From assembly GCA_021774965.1 (NCBI GenBank), contig JAJFIL010000210.1:1-64000 (forward strand): DNA of 64,000 bases, read 5' to 3'. The notes under the pieces were generated by a model. The model worked only from the letters and a program-made list of their open reading frames with translations, had not been told where the DNA came from and ran no database searches. Source of the DNA: Alphaproteobacteria bacterium (lineage in GTDB: Bacteria; Pseudomonadota; Alphaproteobacteria; JAJFIK01). Position 1 is the first letter of the stretch. The number at the start of each line of letters is the position of its first letter. The position numbers and the translations under genes were made by a program. This document shows positions 17,242 to 26,594 of this stretch, one piece after another.

Positions 17242-20043
17242 ATGAGTTCACTAAATAAGTTCACACCCGGAGAGCTCCTAAGAGCGCGTGGTCGTGAATG
17301 GGTTGTTATCGATGCCACGGACGGTCTTCAGATACGTCCTTTGTCGGGCTCCGAGGATGAAATTGAAACCATCATCCCAGAGCTTGAAATTGACCCGGTT
17401 GGCTACGCATCATTTGACCCACCGAAATCAGGGCATGCTGGAGGTCGGGACGCTGCCCAGTTGCTGCGGGATGCGCTCCGTCTTTCGCTCCGACGAGGAG
17501 CTGGACCATTCCGCGGGGCAGGCCGCATTAATTTTGAACCACGAGCGTATCAACTTGCCCCACTAATGATGGCGCTACGTCAGGACGTAACCCGCCTTTT
17601 GATCGCCGACGATGTGGGCGTAGGTAAGACGATCGAGGCAGGGCTTATTCTACGGGAAATGTTGGACCGTGGCGAGATCGACAGGTTTACCGTTCTGTGC
17701 CCACCGCATCTGATTGACCAATGGACACGGGAACTTGAAAGCAAGTTTTCAATTCCTGCAACTCCTGTGACTGCATCAGCCGCAGCTCGGCTTGAACGAG
17801 ACCTGCCCAATACCACGAGTGTTTTTGAGGCTTACCCATACACCGTCGTCAGCCTTGATTTTATCAAGAGCGAAAGACGATTTTTCGACTTTAAGCGCGC
17901 CTGCCCAAATATGGTAGTTGTAGACGAAGCTCACGCGGCGGTCTCTGGCAGTCGAGGCAAGCAAAAGCGCTATGACCTCGTTCGAGCGCTAGCAGATGAT
18001 CCCGATAGGCACATGGTTTTACTTACCGCTACACCTCACTCTGGTGATGAGACAGCGTTCCACAATTTGCTGGGTCTTCTTGATCCGCAGTTCGCAAATC
18101 TTGACGAACTTGGTGTTGATGCTCGGCGCAAGGCTCGTGAGCAACTAGCAACTCACTATATTCAGAGGCGCCGAAGCGACATTCAGGCCTGGCGGGAGCC
18201 CGGACTTTTCCCCAAACATGAAAAGTCCGAGCTCCGTTATCGCCTTTCAGGTGAGTATGAGGCTTTCTATGCAAACATTCTCGATTATTGCGCCGACGTT
18301 ATTCGGTCCGAAGAGGGATCGGAGCGCCAACGCCTTGCATTCTGGGGCACCCTCATGCTTATGCGTTGCGTTGGATCAAGTCCGGCAGCCGCCGTTCGCA
18401 CTCTCAGCACTCGTGCCCTGAACAATTCAAACCAGATATCAGAGGAACACCTCGCAGCTCAGGCTCTTGATGATGAAGAGCTTGCAGAAGATGATATGGA
18501 ATCTGTTGCTCCAACGGATGATCCCAGGTTGACGGATCTCATTGCTCAGGCGCGAAATCTGGCCTCCTCTATTGAGGAAGACCCAAAATATGTTGCTCTT
18601 GCGAAGGCGGTGCAAACCCTTCTCAAACAAGGCCATGCACCGGTGGTCTTCTGTCGGTTCATCGCAACAGCTGAATCTATTGGCGCAGCGCTCTCCAAAC
18701 ACTTCAAGGACCATACAGTTGAAATTGTGACAGGGAGCTTGCCTTCGGAGGAGCGCGAAGTCCGGGTTGAGGAATTGGGGGATAGTGACAAGAGGATCTT
18801 GGTTGCCACCGATTGCCTTTCAGAAGGCATCAATCTTCAGGCCTATTTCGATGCAGTGATTCATTACGATCTCTCTTGGAACCCAACGCGGCACCAGCAA
18901 AGAGAGGGACGTGTCGATCGTTTTGGACAAAAGAGCCCTATTGTTCGCAGCATCCTGATGTATGGAGAGAACAATCCGATTGATGGGGCCGTCCTGGAGG
19001 TCATTCTGCGAAAGGCCCAACGCATTGAGCAACAAACAGGCGTCCGTGTTCCGATGCCCGATGACGGTGGGAGCCTCACCAAGGCATTGATGTCCGCGGT
19101 CTTACTTCGCACATCGGGACAGAAACAACTCTCGCTGGATATCGATATTAGTGACACCGCTGAAGCTAAAAACATTGACCTTGCTTGGATTGATGCCTCC
19201 GAAAGGGAAAAGCAATCGCGAACCATTTTTGCGCAACGAACCCTTAAGCCAGAGGACGTCGCTCCTGAGTGGGACGCAACCCTTCGTGCATTGGGGGGGT
19301 ATGAAGACACCGAACGCTTTGTTTCTCGTGCCATGATGCGGCTCGGGGCCCGCCTAGAGCCTCTAAAGAAAGGGGGGTACATGGCCCCTCTTCATCTCAC
19401 GCCGGATTACATAAAGGAGCGGTTTGTTTCTGAAAGCCTCTTGGAAGATGCAAGCGAGAATGGACTCAAGATCTCGTTCGAAGCGCGCCCGCCCGCAGGA
19501 TATGTCTCCGTTCACCGTACCCACCCCTTGGCTGGCGTTCTCGCCGAAACATTTCTTGAGCGAGCACTTGATCCACTCGACGGAGGCGATGGTCCGGCAA
19601 GCCTTCCAAGAACGGGCGCGTGGGAGACCAAAGCCGTCGAGGAACTCACGTGGCTATATATTTTGCGTATTCGCCACCGACTCGATTCACGCGGAAAATT
19701 CGGACCTCAGTTTTCAATGGCGGAGGAAGCAGCTGCCATCGCCATATCCGCTTCATCCCGTGTGATTTCAAAAACGGATGATGAGGCGTTTCAACTACTC
19801 GACATCGATGGCATGGATCTCGCTCAGAACATCAAGGAGAAAGAGATTAAACGAGCCATTGATGCACTTTCAGACACGTCATCCCAACTTGACACTTTTG
19901 CCACATCAAGGTCGGAGATCCTTGCACAGGATCACACCCGTGTCCGCCAAGCCCTGGGCTCGCGCGCACGGTCGTCTGTCGAGGTCGAAGCCGTTAAGCC
20001 CGTCGATGTGATCGGCCTCTATGTTCTTCTACCGGTCTTGTAA
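17242..20043 (+). CDS. SNF2-type helicase/ATPase, DrmD-like
   Basis: A 933-residue SF2 translocase. Walker A DDVGVGKTIEAGLILREM (~124-141), DEAH box VVVDEAHAAVSG (~226-237), LLTATPHSGDE (~259-269) and the C-terminal RecA lobe with SEGINLQAYFDAVIHYDLSW (~529-548) and REGRVDRFGQ (~554-563) are all intact. The N-terminal FTPGELLRARGREWVVI segment is typical of the large SNF2-like helicases found with phage-defence methyltransferases, such as class 1 DISARM DrmD. It begins 4 bases after the helicase/DUF1998 gene and ends 8 bases before the methyltransferase gene, so the three are almost certainly co-transcribed and probably act together. No extra nuclease motif is evident. The DrmD equivalence is inferred from domain and context. 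Confidence 0.85.
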   Translation: MSSLNKFTPGELLRARGREWVVIDATDGLQIRPLSGSEDEIETIIPELEIDPVGYASFDPPKSGHAGGRDAAQLLRDALRLSLRRGAGPFRGAGRINFEPRAYQLAPLMMALRQDVTRLLIADDVGVGKTIEAGLILREMLDRGEIDRFTVLCPPHLIDQWTRELESKFSIPATPVTASAAARLERDLPNTTSVFEAYPYTVVSLDFIKSERRFFDFKRACPNMVVVDEAHAAVSGSRGKQKRYDLVRALADDPDRHMVLLTATPHSGDETAFHNLLGLLDPQFANLDELGVDARRKAREQLATHYIQRRRSDIQAWREPGLFPKHEKSELRYRLSGEYEAFYANILDYCADVIRSEEGSERQRLAFWGTLMLMRCVGSSPAAAVRTLSTRALNNSNQISEEHLAAQALDDEELAEDDMESVAPTDDPRLTDLIAQARNLASSIEEDPKYVALAKAVQTLLKQGHAPVVFCRFIATAESIGAALSKHFKDHTVEIVTGSLPSEEREVRVEELGDSDKRILVATDCLSEGINLQAYFDAVIHYDLSWNPTRHQQREGRVDRFGQKSPIVRSILMYGENNPIDGAVLEVILRKAQRIEQQTGVRVPMPDDGGSLTKALMSAVLLRTSGQKQLSLDIDISDTAEAKNIDLAWIDASEREKQSRTIFAQRTLKPEDVAPEWDATLRALGGYEDTERFVSRAMMRLGARLEPLKKGGYMAPLHLTPDYIKERFVSESLLEDASENGLKISFEARPPAGYVSVHRTHPLAGVLAETFLERALDPLDGGDGPASLPRTGAWETKAVEELTWLYILRIRHRLDSRGKFGPQFSMAEEAAAIAISASSRVISKTDDEAFQLLDIDGMDLAQNIKEKEIKRAIDALSDTSSQLDTFATSRSEILAQDHTRVRQALGSRARSSVEVEAVKPVDVIGLYVLLPVL

Positions 20044-20051
20044 GGAATAGC

Positions 20052-23000
20052 ATGGCCAGAAAACCCCAAAAACGCCGTCAGTCTCGTCGAACGGCTCGCC
20101 TTGATTTCGCAGCAATTGAATCTGTTGGATCCCTTCTTTCACCCGAGCTATTGACCAAGGTGGCGGCATTCAGTGCGCCTGACCAGACCGAGACGAGTTA
20201 CGAAATTCCCAAGGGATTGAGGCTTCGAGATGAGATTGCCCGATATTTCCAGATAGGCCTCGCACAATGGGAACAGTTTGCTTCCGTTAAAGACCAGCAG
20301 CCATCCGCTTCTGGGGCATTCATCGAAACTCTTCTCAAAGATTGTTTCGGTTTTGACAGTCTCAAGAAACAAAAACATGCGCATGTAGCCGATCATATTT
20401 TCCCGATAGGACACGCCGCACAGGATGGTCGTGTTCCAATTGTCATTGCGCCGATTAACGGGGGAGATGCACGCAAGTCAGGCATCGACGAAATTGCAGA
20501 AAAATTTGGCGACGGGTCAAGGCGCCGCTCGGCAACACAGCTTCTGCAAGAGTATCTCAATGCCGAGGAAGAAGCCCTTTGGGGAATCACATCGGATGGT
20601 CTAACGCTTCGTCTCTTGCGCGACAATGCAAGCCTTACACGCCCTGCTTGGATTGAAGTAAACCTTGAGAAGATTTTCACCGAAAACCTCTTCCCAGACT
20701 TTTCTGCCCTTTGGCTTTTGATCCACCAAAGCCGGTTTGGGTCTGCTGGAACCAATGTTTCAGATTGTGCACTTGAGCGCTGGCGAGAACGGGGGCGAAT
20801 TGATGGGTCCGCCGCCAAAGAGAAGCTTCGATTGGGTGTCGAAGCCGCCCTTCAGGAACTCGGGCAAGGCTTCATTGAACATCCAGCCAACGTGGCTCTG
20901 CGCGAAGCCCTTCAGAAGGGTGAGATCTCTGGCCAACAGTTCTACGAAGAATTGTTGCGACTGGTTTATCGAATGATTTTTCTATTTGCTGCGGAAGACC
21001 GAGGGCTCCTCTTTTCTCCTGATGCCACGGACGAAGCAAAAAGGGCTTATACCCATGGCTACTCTGTCGGGCGTCTCCGGGACCGCTGCACAAAACCCAG
21101 CAGCTGGGACCGCCATACGGACGCATGGGAGGGCCTTAGAGCCTCTTTCCTGGCACTGGCGCGTGGAGAGCCTCGATTGGGTCTCGCCGCGCTCGGTGGT
21201 CTCTTCCTGCCCCAGAAATTGCAAAACCTCGATGGCGCGAAGATAGACAATCGGCACCTTCTCCATGCCATCTATCGCATCTCTTGGTTTAGGCCAGAAG
21301 GTCAGCCCATGTCGCGCGTCAATTGGCGGGACATGGAAACAGAAGAGCTTGGTTCCGTATATGAGAGCCTTTTGGAACTTACGCCTCAGGCCAGCGCTGA
21401 TGGTCGTAACTTCTCATTCGCGATAGGTGATGCAGCCAAAGGGAATGCACGCAAGACATCGGGTAGTTACTATACCCCGGATGAACTCGTCCGACACCTT
21501 CTAGATACCACTTTGGATCCTGTGTTAGATGCAGCTGAACTCCGAAATCACAATGATCCACCATCTGAGATCCTGAAACTTTCCATAATTGATCCGGCAT
21601 GTGGTTCTGGTCACTTCTTACTTGGTGCCGCCCGCCGAGCTGCCGGACGCATTGCCCGCCATCGCTCTCCTGGCGCGCCAAGTCAAGAAGTCTTCCAGCA
21701 TGCAATGCGCGAGGTAGTTTCCCACTGCATATATGGCGTCGATAGAAACCCAATGGCCGTCGAGCTTTGCAAAGTGGCACTTTGGATCGAAGCATTGGAA
21801 CCAGGTAAGCCGCTCTCCTTTCTTGATTCTCGTATCCGCTGTGGAGATAGTCTTATTGGAGTTTTCGACATTAACGATCTGAGCGATGGCATTCCTAATG
21901 ACGCATTCAAGCCCTTAGCAGGAGATCAGAAGGAGCCCGCAGCGTACTATCGCGAAAAGAACAAGCGAGAAGTGAAGGAACGCGAAAAGGTAGATACAGG
22001 ATTTGGATTGGGAAAAGGCCAAAACGAATTGTCTGAGGCCTTTGCCGGCCTTCATAGTCACCATGAAAATAGTCTCGAAGAAGTCGAATCTAAACGTCAA
22101 CACTTCAATCAAATAATGTCACAAGGCGGAACCGCTTGGCGGCTCAAGACTGCCTGTGATCTTTGGACTGCCGCATGGTTTGCGCCAAAAATTGATGTAC
22201 CGGTCCGAGGTCGAGAACTAATACCAACGAGTGGCCAGGTATGGGAATATCTTCGTGGGGTAACGCTCTATGGACCCATTGTTGCCGAGGCTGATCAGTG
22301 CGCAAGCAAGTTCAACTTCTTTCATTGGCCAATTGAGTTTCCAGATATTATGGCTAGTGGTGGTTTCGACGTCGTCATTGGCAATCCTCCTTGGGAAAGA
22401 ATAAAGCTTCAGGAGGAAGAGTTTTTCGCAGTAACGGCACCAGAAATCTCCAAGGCCAAAAATGCCGCGGCACGTAAAAAGCTAATCGCCACTCTCGATG
22501 AAACCAATCCTCGCTTGTTGGACCAGTGGAACGCTGCATCTCAAGCAGCCGCCTGTACCAGCAAATATCTACGGGCCTCTAATCGTTTTCCCCTGGGAGG
22601 TGTCGGCGATGTCAATACGTATGCAGTTTTTGCGGATCATTTTCGACAATTGATCAATCCCCTTGGGCGTGCCGGGTTGATACTCCCGAACGGCCTGGTT
22701 ACTGGATACACTTATCGAGAGTTTTTACGTCATCTGCTCAGCACCAGGACACTTGCCTCATTCTATGGATTCGAAAATGAAGACAAGCTTTTCAAAAGTG
22801 TGCACAACGAAACAAAGTTCGGCTTGCTGACAATAACTGGGAGCGGAAATCCTATCGATCAACCCTGGTTCACCGCTCACCTAAGACAACCAGAACAGAT
22901 CGCTGACCCTGAACGGCGCTATGCTCTCACGATTGACGAAATCGAAGCAATCAACCCAAACACTCTAAATCTACCTGCATTCAGATGGGCAAAGGATGCT

Positions 23001-24107
23001 GAAGTCACAGCGGCTATTCATAAAGCCGCCCCCGCTTTTATCCGCAAGCATGCGAATGGACCTGAAGATAACCCATGGAAAGTTAGCTTTAAGAGAATGT
23101 TCGATATGGCGAATGACTCGAGCAGCTTTTTGGATCATGCGGATATTTCGCCACTGATAGTGAACAGGCAGGATGCAGTAGCAGTCCTTGAAGACGGCCG
23201 GGAAGTCTACCCTCTGTATGAAGGAAAAATGTTTTGGCATTTTGATCACCGCTACGGAACCTATGAAGGTCAATCGGTTAAACAGGCCAACAAAGGTGTT
23301 TTGCCACGCGTCCCTACTGCGAACCATGAAAATCTGAACTACAAAATTGAACCGCGTTACTGGATAGAAAAGGACCTCACAGATGCGGCGCTTGCAGAGC
23401 AGTGCACGAAAGAATATTTTTATGCATGGAGAGATGTGGGGCCCTCAGAACGCACACTTGTTGGTACTATTATTCCGTATACTGCGGCAGGCCACAAAGC
23501 CCCCATTCTTCTTACACCAAAGGAGCCGAAGCTGTTTGCTGCCTTGGTCGCTCTCCTAAGCAGCCTCGTTGCAGATTACTGTGTAAGACAGAAATCGAAA
23601 GCAATGTCCTATTTCGTCATTGAGCAAATAGCGGCAATTCCTCCCGACGAGTTAACCGGTAGTCGTGGTTGGCTTGGTAGCTCGCCCTCAAACTGGCTAT
23701 CTGACCGAGTGCTTGAGCTGTGCTATACAAACCAAGAACTCGTTTCCTTTGCCGTAGATATGGAACGCGATCACCCGCCCTTCCGATGGCAACCTGATCG
23801 CCGAGTTTTGCTACAGGCCGAAATTGATGCTGCAGTGCTACATCTTTATGAGCTGAATAGAGACCAAGCAGAATGGCTACTCGATTCGTTTGCGGTTCTT
23901 CGGAAGTACGAAGAACGAGATCACGGCGAGTTCCGTACAAAGCGCGTCGTGCTTGAAATCTATGATGAGATCGCAGTCGCCAGGGAGGCCGGGGATGCTT
24001 ACCTTACTCGTCTTGACCCTGCACCGGCGGACCCCAGTTGCTGCCACGACGAAAGGGCTCGCGGAGACGGGAAATCTCGACGAAAAACCTCGGCTGAAGA
24101 AACATGA
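20052..24107 (+). CDS. Large N6-adenine DNA methyltransferase (type IIG-like / DrmMI-like)
   Basis: A 1351-residue protein of the Eco57I-methylase type. Motif X-like SGSYYTPDELVRHLLD is at ~470, motif I IIDPACGSGHFLLGAARRA at ~513-531 and motif IV FDVVIGNPPWERI at ~772-784, the NPPW box of adenine-N6 enzymes. The C-terminal ~450 residues probably hold the target recognition region. Residues 1-450 align in layout with the N-terminal nuclease part of type IIG enzymes, but where an E-x-K would be expected I read VPIVIAPINGG, so cleavage by this chain is doubtful. A start with AAGGA upstream lies 8 bases after the SNF2 gene. In DISARM class 1 a similar methyltransferase (DrmMI) marks host DNA; a self-marking role here is inferred. 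Confidence 0.85.
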   Translation: MARKPQKRRQSRRTARLDFAAIESVGSLLSPELLTKVAAFSAPDQTETSYEIPKGLRLRDEIARYFQIGLAQWEQFASVKDQQPSASGAFIETLLKDCFGFDSLKKQKHAHVADHIFPIGHAAQDGRVPIVIAPINGGDARKSGIDEIAEKFGDGSRRRSATQLLQEYLNAEEEALWGITSDGLTLRLLRDNASLTRPAWIEVNLEKIFTENLFPDFSALWLLIHQSRFGSAGTNVSDCALERWRERGRIDGSAAKEKLRLGVEAALQELGQGFIEHPANVALREALQKGEISGQQFYEELLRLVYRMIFLFAAEDRGLLFSPDATDEAKRAYTHGYSVGRLRDRCTKPSSWDRHTDAWEGLRASFLALARGEPRLGLAALGGLFLPQKLQNLDGAKIDNRHLLHAIYRISWFRPEGQPMSRVNWRDMETEELGSVYESLLELTPQASADGRNFSFAIGDAAKGNARKTSGSYYTPDELVRHLLDTTLDPVLDAAELRNHNDPPSEILKLSIIDPACGSGHFLLGAARRAAGRIARHRSPGAPSQEVFQHAMREVVSHCIYGVDRNPMAVELCKVALWIEALEPGKPLSFLDSRIRCGDSLIGVFDINDLSDGIPNDAFKPLAGDQKEPAAYYREKNKREVKEREKVDTGFGLGKGQNELSEAFAGLHSHHENSLEEVESKRQHFNQIMSQGGTAWRLKTACDLWTAAWFAPKIDVPVRGRELIPTSGQVWEYLRGVTLYGPIVAEADQCASKFNFFHWPIEFPDIMASGGFDVVIGNPPWERIKLQEEEFFAVTAPEISKAKNAAARKKLIATLDETNPRLLDQWNAASQAAACTSKYLRASNRFPLGGVGDVNTYAVFADHFRQLINPLGRAGLILPNGLVTGYTYREFLRHLLSTRTLASFYGFENEDKLFKSVHNETKFGLLTITGSGNPIDQPWFTAHLRQPEQIADPERRYALTIDEIEAINPNTLNLPAFRWAKDAEVTAAIHKAAPAFIRKHANGPEDNPWKVSFKRMFDMANDSSSFLDHADISPLIVNRQDAVAVLEDGREVYPLYEGKMFWHFDHRYGTYEGQSVKQANKGVLPRVPTANHENLNYKIEPRYWIEKDLTDAALAEQCTKEYFYAWRDVGPSERTLVGTIIPYTAAGHKAPILLTPKEPKLFAALVALLSSLVADYCVRQKSKAMSYFVIEQIAAIPPDELTGSRGWLGSSPSNWLSDRVLELCYTNQELVSFAVDMERDHPPFRWQPDRRVLLQAEIDAAVLHLYELNRDQAEWLLDSFAVLRKYEERDHGEFRTKRVVLEIYDEIAVAREAGDAYLTRLDPAPADPSCCHDERARGDGKSRRKTSAEET

Positions 24108-24183
24108 CACCTTTTGAATTTGCGATCGGATTTCGCGCCACAAACGCACTGGAAATTTCTGAACAACATGCAGGAGGCGGCAC

Positions 24184-24948
24184 ATGAGTATAAGCCAGGG
24201 AATTCGCAGCCTTCTAGACAAAGCCGCTATCGACAATGGATTTGCTATTCAAAAGGACATGGATGGCCCTTGGCTTTGTTTCGAGGCCATGGCGGCCCCT
24301 GCTAGGGTTTGCCTCACTCAGACTGATAGTGGCTTCGCTGTGGGTACAGACCATGTCGGCGCGGCGCACGAAATGGGAGAAACCGGCATTCACTCGGCAC
24401 CGCCCACACCTCCTTCCGGCTTTGTTGCATTTGCAGCTCCGGATTTGCGATCCGTAAATCTGCTTGTTGCGCAGGTCTATCGACTGTCTCGCTCGCTTCC
24501 GACCGAGCCCCTTCGCGAATTTGAGAAGCGCCTCAAGGAAGAACCACCGTCGACAACCGAAATTGAGCGACTTCGCAAGGAGCGCGTTGGACAAGATGTC
24601 TTTCGCAAGGCGCTGATGCTCTACTGGAACGAGCAGTGCGCTGTCACTGGGGTGAGCCACCCAAATCTGCTTCGAGCTAGTCACATCATCCCGTGGGCCA
24701 TTTGCGAGGATGATGCAGAGCGGCTCAACGTAATGAATGGCCTCTTGCTTGCCTCCCACCTTGACGCCGCGTTTGACACCGGCTTGATCAGCTTTGACAA
24801 CGCAGGTCAAATCATTCTCTCGCCAGAATTGACATCCCATGACAGGGAGAAGCTTGGGATATCAGAGACTATGCGTCTCACTCGTATATCTGAGGATCAC
24901 ATCAAACGCCTTGCATGGCATCGAGAGAACGTCTTCAAACCAAACTGA
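24184..24948 (+). CDS. HNH endonuclease
   Basis: A 254-residue protein with a C-terminal HNH domain: CAVTGVSHPNLLRASHIIPW (~156-175), then NVMNGLLLASHLDAAFDTGL (~187-206). The H-I/H-N-H residues (SHIIPW, N in MNGL, H in ASHLD) are all present, as in the HNH_2 group. Residues 1-140 have no family I recognise. AGGAGG precedes the ATG at a good distance. It follows the methyltransferase gene after 76 bases, on the same strand and with no terminator, so it most likely belongs to the defence operon and may supply its DNA cleavage. That role is inferred; nuclease identity is well supported. Confidence 0.85.
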   Translation: MSISQGIRSLLDKAAIDNGFAIQKDMDGPWLCFEAMAAPARVCLTQTDSGFAVGTDHVGAAHEMGETGIHSAPPTPPSGFVAFAAPDLRSVNLLVAQVYRLSRSLPTEPLREFEKRLKEEPPSTTEIERLRKERVGQDVFRKALMLYWNEQCAVTGVSHPNLLRASHIIPWAICEDDAERLNVMNGLLLASHLDAAFDTGLISFDNAGQIILSPELTSHDREKLGISETMRLTRISEDHIKRLAWHRENVFKPN

Positions 24949-24957
24949 GGATTTTGC

Positions 24958-25248
24958 ATGGATCTGCACCCAGTAATGAAGAAAGTTGAGCGCATTGCTG
25001 CATATCGTGCATCTTGGCGGGCGAGCCATTTGAGAGCTCGGATGCAAGTAGAGCCTGATGGCATAACGGTCACCTTCAAGGGCGGTGCCGAGCAACCCGG
25101 CTATCCAGGAGAAGAGATGACCTACTTCCATCCGGCCGCTGATCTTGACGCGTCTCTTCAGATCGCAGAAGCCTTCAAGGAAACTCCAAACGAAGATGAT
25201 CTTGTCACCGCTGGGTTTAAACAGACCAGATACATCATGATTGACTAA
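24958..25248 (+). CDS. Small uncharacterised protein at the end of the defence operon
   Basis: A 96-residue protein that begins 9 bases after the HNH gene, with GAGGA about 6 bases before its ATG, so it is translated as part of the same transcript. It is mixed alpha/beta with no transmembrane segment, cysteine pair or nucleic-acid motif I can name. A conserved-looking stretch is YPGEEMTYFHPAADLDASLQ. An immunity, adaptor or nuclease-control role is possible but not supported by any motif. I do not recognise the family. Confidence 0.6.
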   Translation: MDLHPVMKKVERIAAYRASWRASHLRARMQVEPDGITVTFKGGAEQPGYPGEEMTYFHPAADLDASLQIAEAFKETPNEDDLVTAGFKQTRYIMID

Positions 25249-25328
25249 CCGCGGCGCTCTGTTGTTTGTCAAGGTCCGTCGCGCTGAAGAGGTCGAATCA
25301 CGCCTAAAGATCAATAGCCTGACTGAAA

Positions 25329-26579
25329 CTACATGAGCGGCTGCCAAGCGTACTCCTCAAATGCTTGATCTACTCCCGTCCCTCGCTGGACTGCCTCAAG
25401 AGCGGAATGCCACCCTCGACCAATAACTTCGGCCTGGGGTGAAACACTGTGCGAGTTTGCCCATCCTCGGGCGCTCTTCAGAGCGGCATCTATGGGATTG
25501 TCATTAACTCGCCCGGATCGCACCCCACGCGATTGTCGCCTCCCTTTCGCGAGCTCCATAACGTGATTTTCCTGGCCAGCGACCTTATCAAGTGGAATAT
25601 CGACTGCGACCCCTCCTGATTGAGGAATGAAATCATACCCAAGAAAACGAAATTCTTGATTGAGCGGCTTAGCTTCAAGATACTTGAAAGTTAGCGGGCG
25701 GGCCGGGGCGTCTGTAAAAACGTCCAGGAGGGCTTTAATCAGGCATTGCGCGTCATCATATGACTTTAGAAGAAACACAAAGTCGTCAACATAGCAAAAA
25801 GCTCTGCAGTCAAGTGAATGTCCGCGCGCCACCTGGCGAAGCCGTTCACTTAAAAATACATCTGCTACCAATGGCGAACAAGCCGACCCTTGGAGTACTC
25901 CACACCGATCCCGTACTTCCTGTTCCCCATGTAATACATTGGAGGGAGAACGCATGTTCCCTCCAACAACCATCCTGCCCCGATAGGCCGAGGATAGAAC
26001 ATGGGACTCAATTACCCGGCGGGGCAAATTGAGCTTTCTCACCAAGTCTTGGTGGCTCAGACTTGGGTAGAAACTTTGAATGTCTGCGGATACACGCCAA
26101 GAATATTGACCTCCATCCATTTCATTCTTTAAATCGCTCGCTGCGCGGTTGCGGCCCCCACGTCCGCCATATTGCCAATCTAGGATTTCCTGTTTTGCAA
26201 ACGGCAAGAGCGCAATTTTTGCAACCCGCTGCAAAGCAGTATCCTGAAAATTGAACGCACAAATTTCCCGATAACCATCGACTTTCGGCTCTGAATGAAT
26301 TGTCACATTATGGTGCGTCTGCTCAAACATATTCAATGTCTCGGACATGCTTAGCAGTTCACCATCCGACGGCCTTTCTATCCGTGTCCAGTGGCGATAA
26401 GTCCTATCGGAACGTGTCTTTGCCAAAGCGCATAGTACAGTTCCACTAGAGCGAAGGATCTTTCGTTGTAGCTTAGCGGCCCTTCTGAGCTCTCTCGCTT
26501 CAAGTGCTGCCTCAATTGCTTCCAGCCGTTGCTTCAGGGTCCTTGTTGCGTTGTGGAATGACGTCTCATAGTTGGGCAT
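25329..26579 (-). CDS. Stand-alone reverse transcriptase, unclassified group
   Basis: A 416-residue RNA-directed DNA polymerase. Visible RT motifs are SADIQSFYPSL (~164-174, first catalytic Asp), GVLQGSACSPLVADVFLSERL (~227-247) and FCYVDDFVFLL (~261-271, the catalytic YxDD). QG..SP rather than the diversity-generating retroelement SQ argues against a DGR. No intron maturase X/En domain follows, and I see no retron-type ncRNA upstream. The first ~100 residues (helical, KQRLEAIEAALEARELRRAAKLQ) are a family-specific extension. GGGGAG sits 7 bases before the ATG. It is the last of three tightly packed minus-strand genes and converges on the helicase operon. Many such stand-alone bacterial RTs are antiphage; that role here is inferred. 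Confidence 0.85.
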   Translation of the reverse strand: MPNYETSFHNATRTLKQRLEAIEAALEARELRRAAKLQRKILRSSGTVLCALAKTRSDRTYRHWTRIERPSDGELLSMSETLNMFEQTHHNVTIHSEPKVDGYREICAFNFQDTALQRVAKIALLPFAKQEILDWQYGGRGGRNRAASDLKNEMDGGQYSWRVSADIQSFYPSLSHQDLVRKLNLPRRVIESHVLSSAYRGRMVVGGNMRSPSNVLHGEQEVRDRCGVLQGSACSPLVADVFLSERLRQVARGHSLDCRAFCYVDDFVFLLKSYDDAQCLIKALLDVFTDAPARPLTFKYLEAKPLNQEFRFLGYDFIPQSGGVAVDIPLDKVAGQENHVMELAKGRRQSRGVRSGRVNDNPIDAALKSARGWANSHSVSPQAEVIGRGWHSALEAVQRGTGVDQAFEEYAWQPLM

Positions 26580-26594
26580 TGGTAATCTCCCCGC

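Noticed and set aside
26219-26234. TTGCAACCCGCTGCAA inside the RT gene as a regulatory site
   Set aside because: It is imperfect and lies in coding sequence, where the codons for LQRVAK account for it; kept only as a weak related copy.
25329-26579. Diversity-generating retroelement or retron
   Set aside because: The RT has QG..SP rather than the DGR SQ motif, and I saw no template/variable repeat pair. No plausible msr-msd RNA was visible in the short gaps around it.
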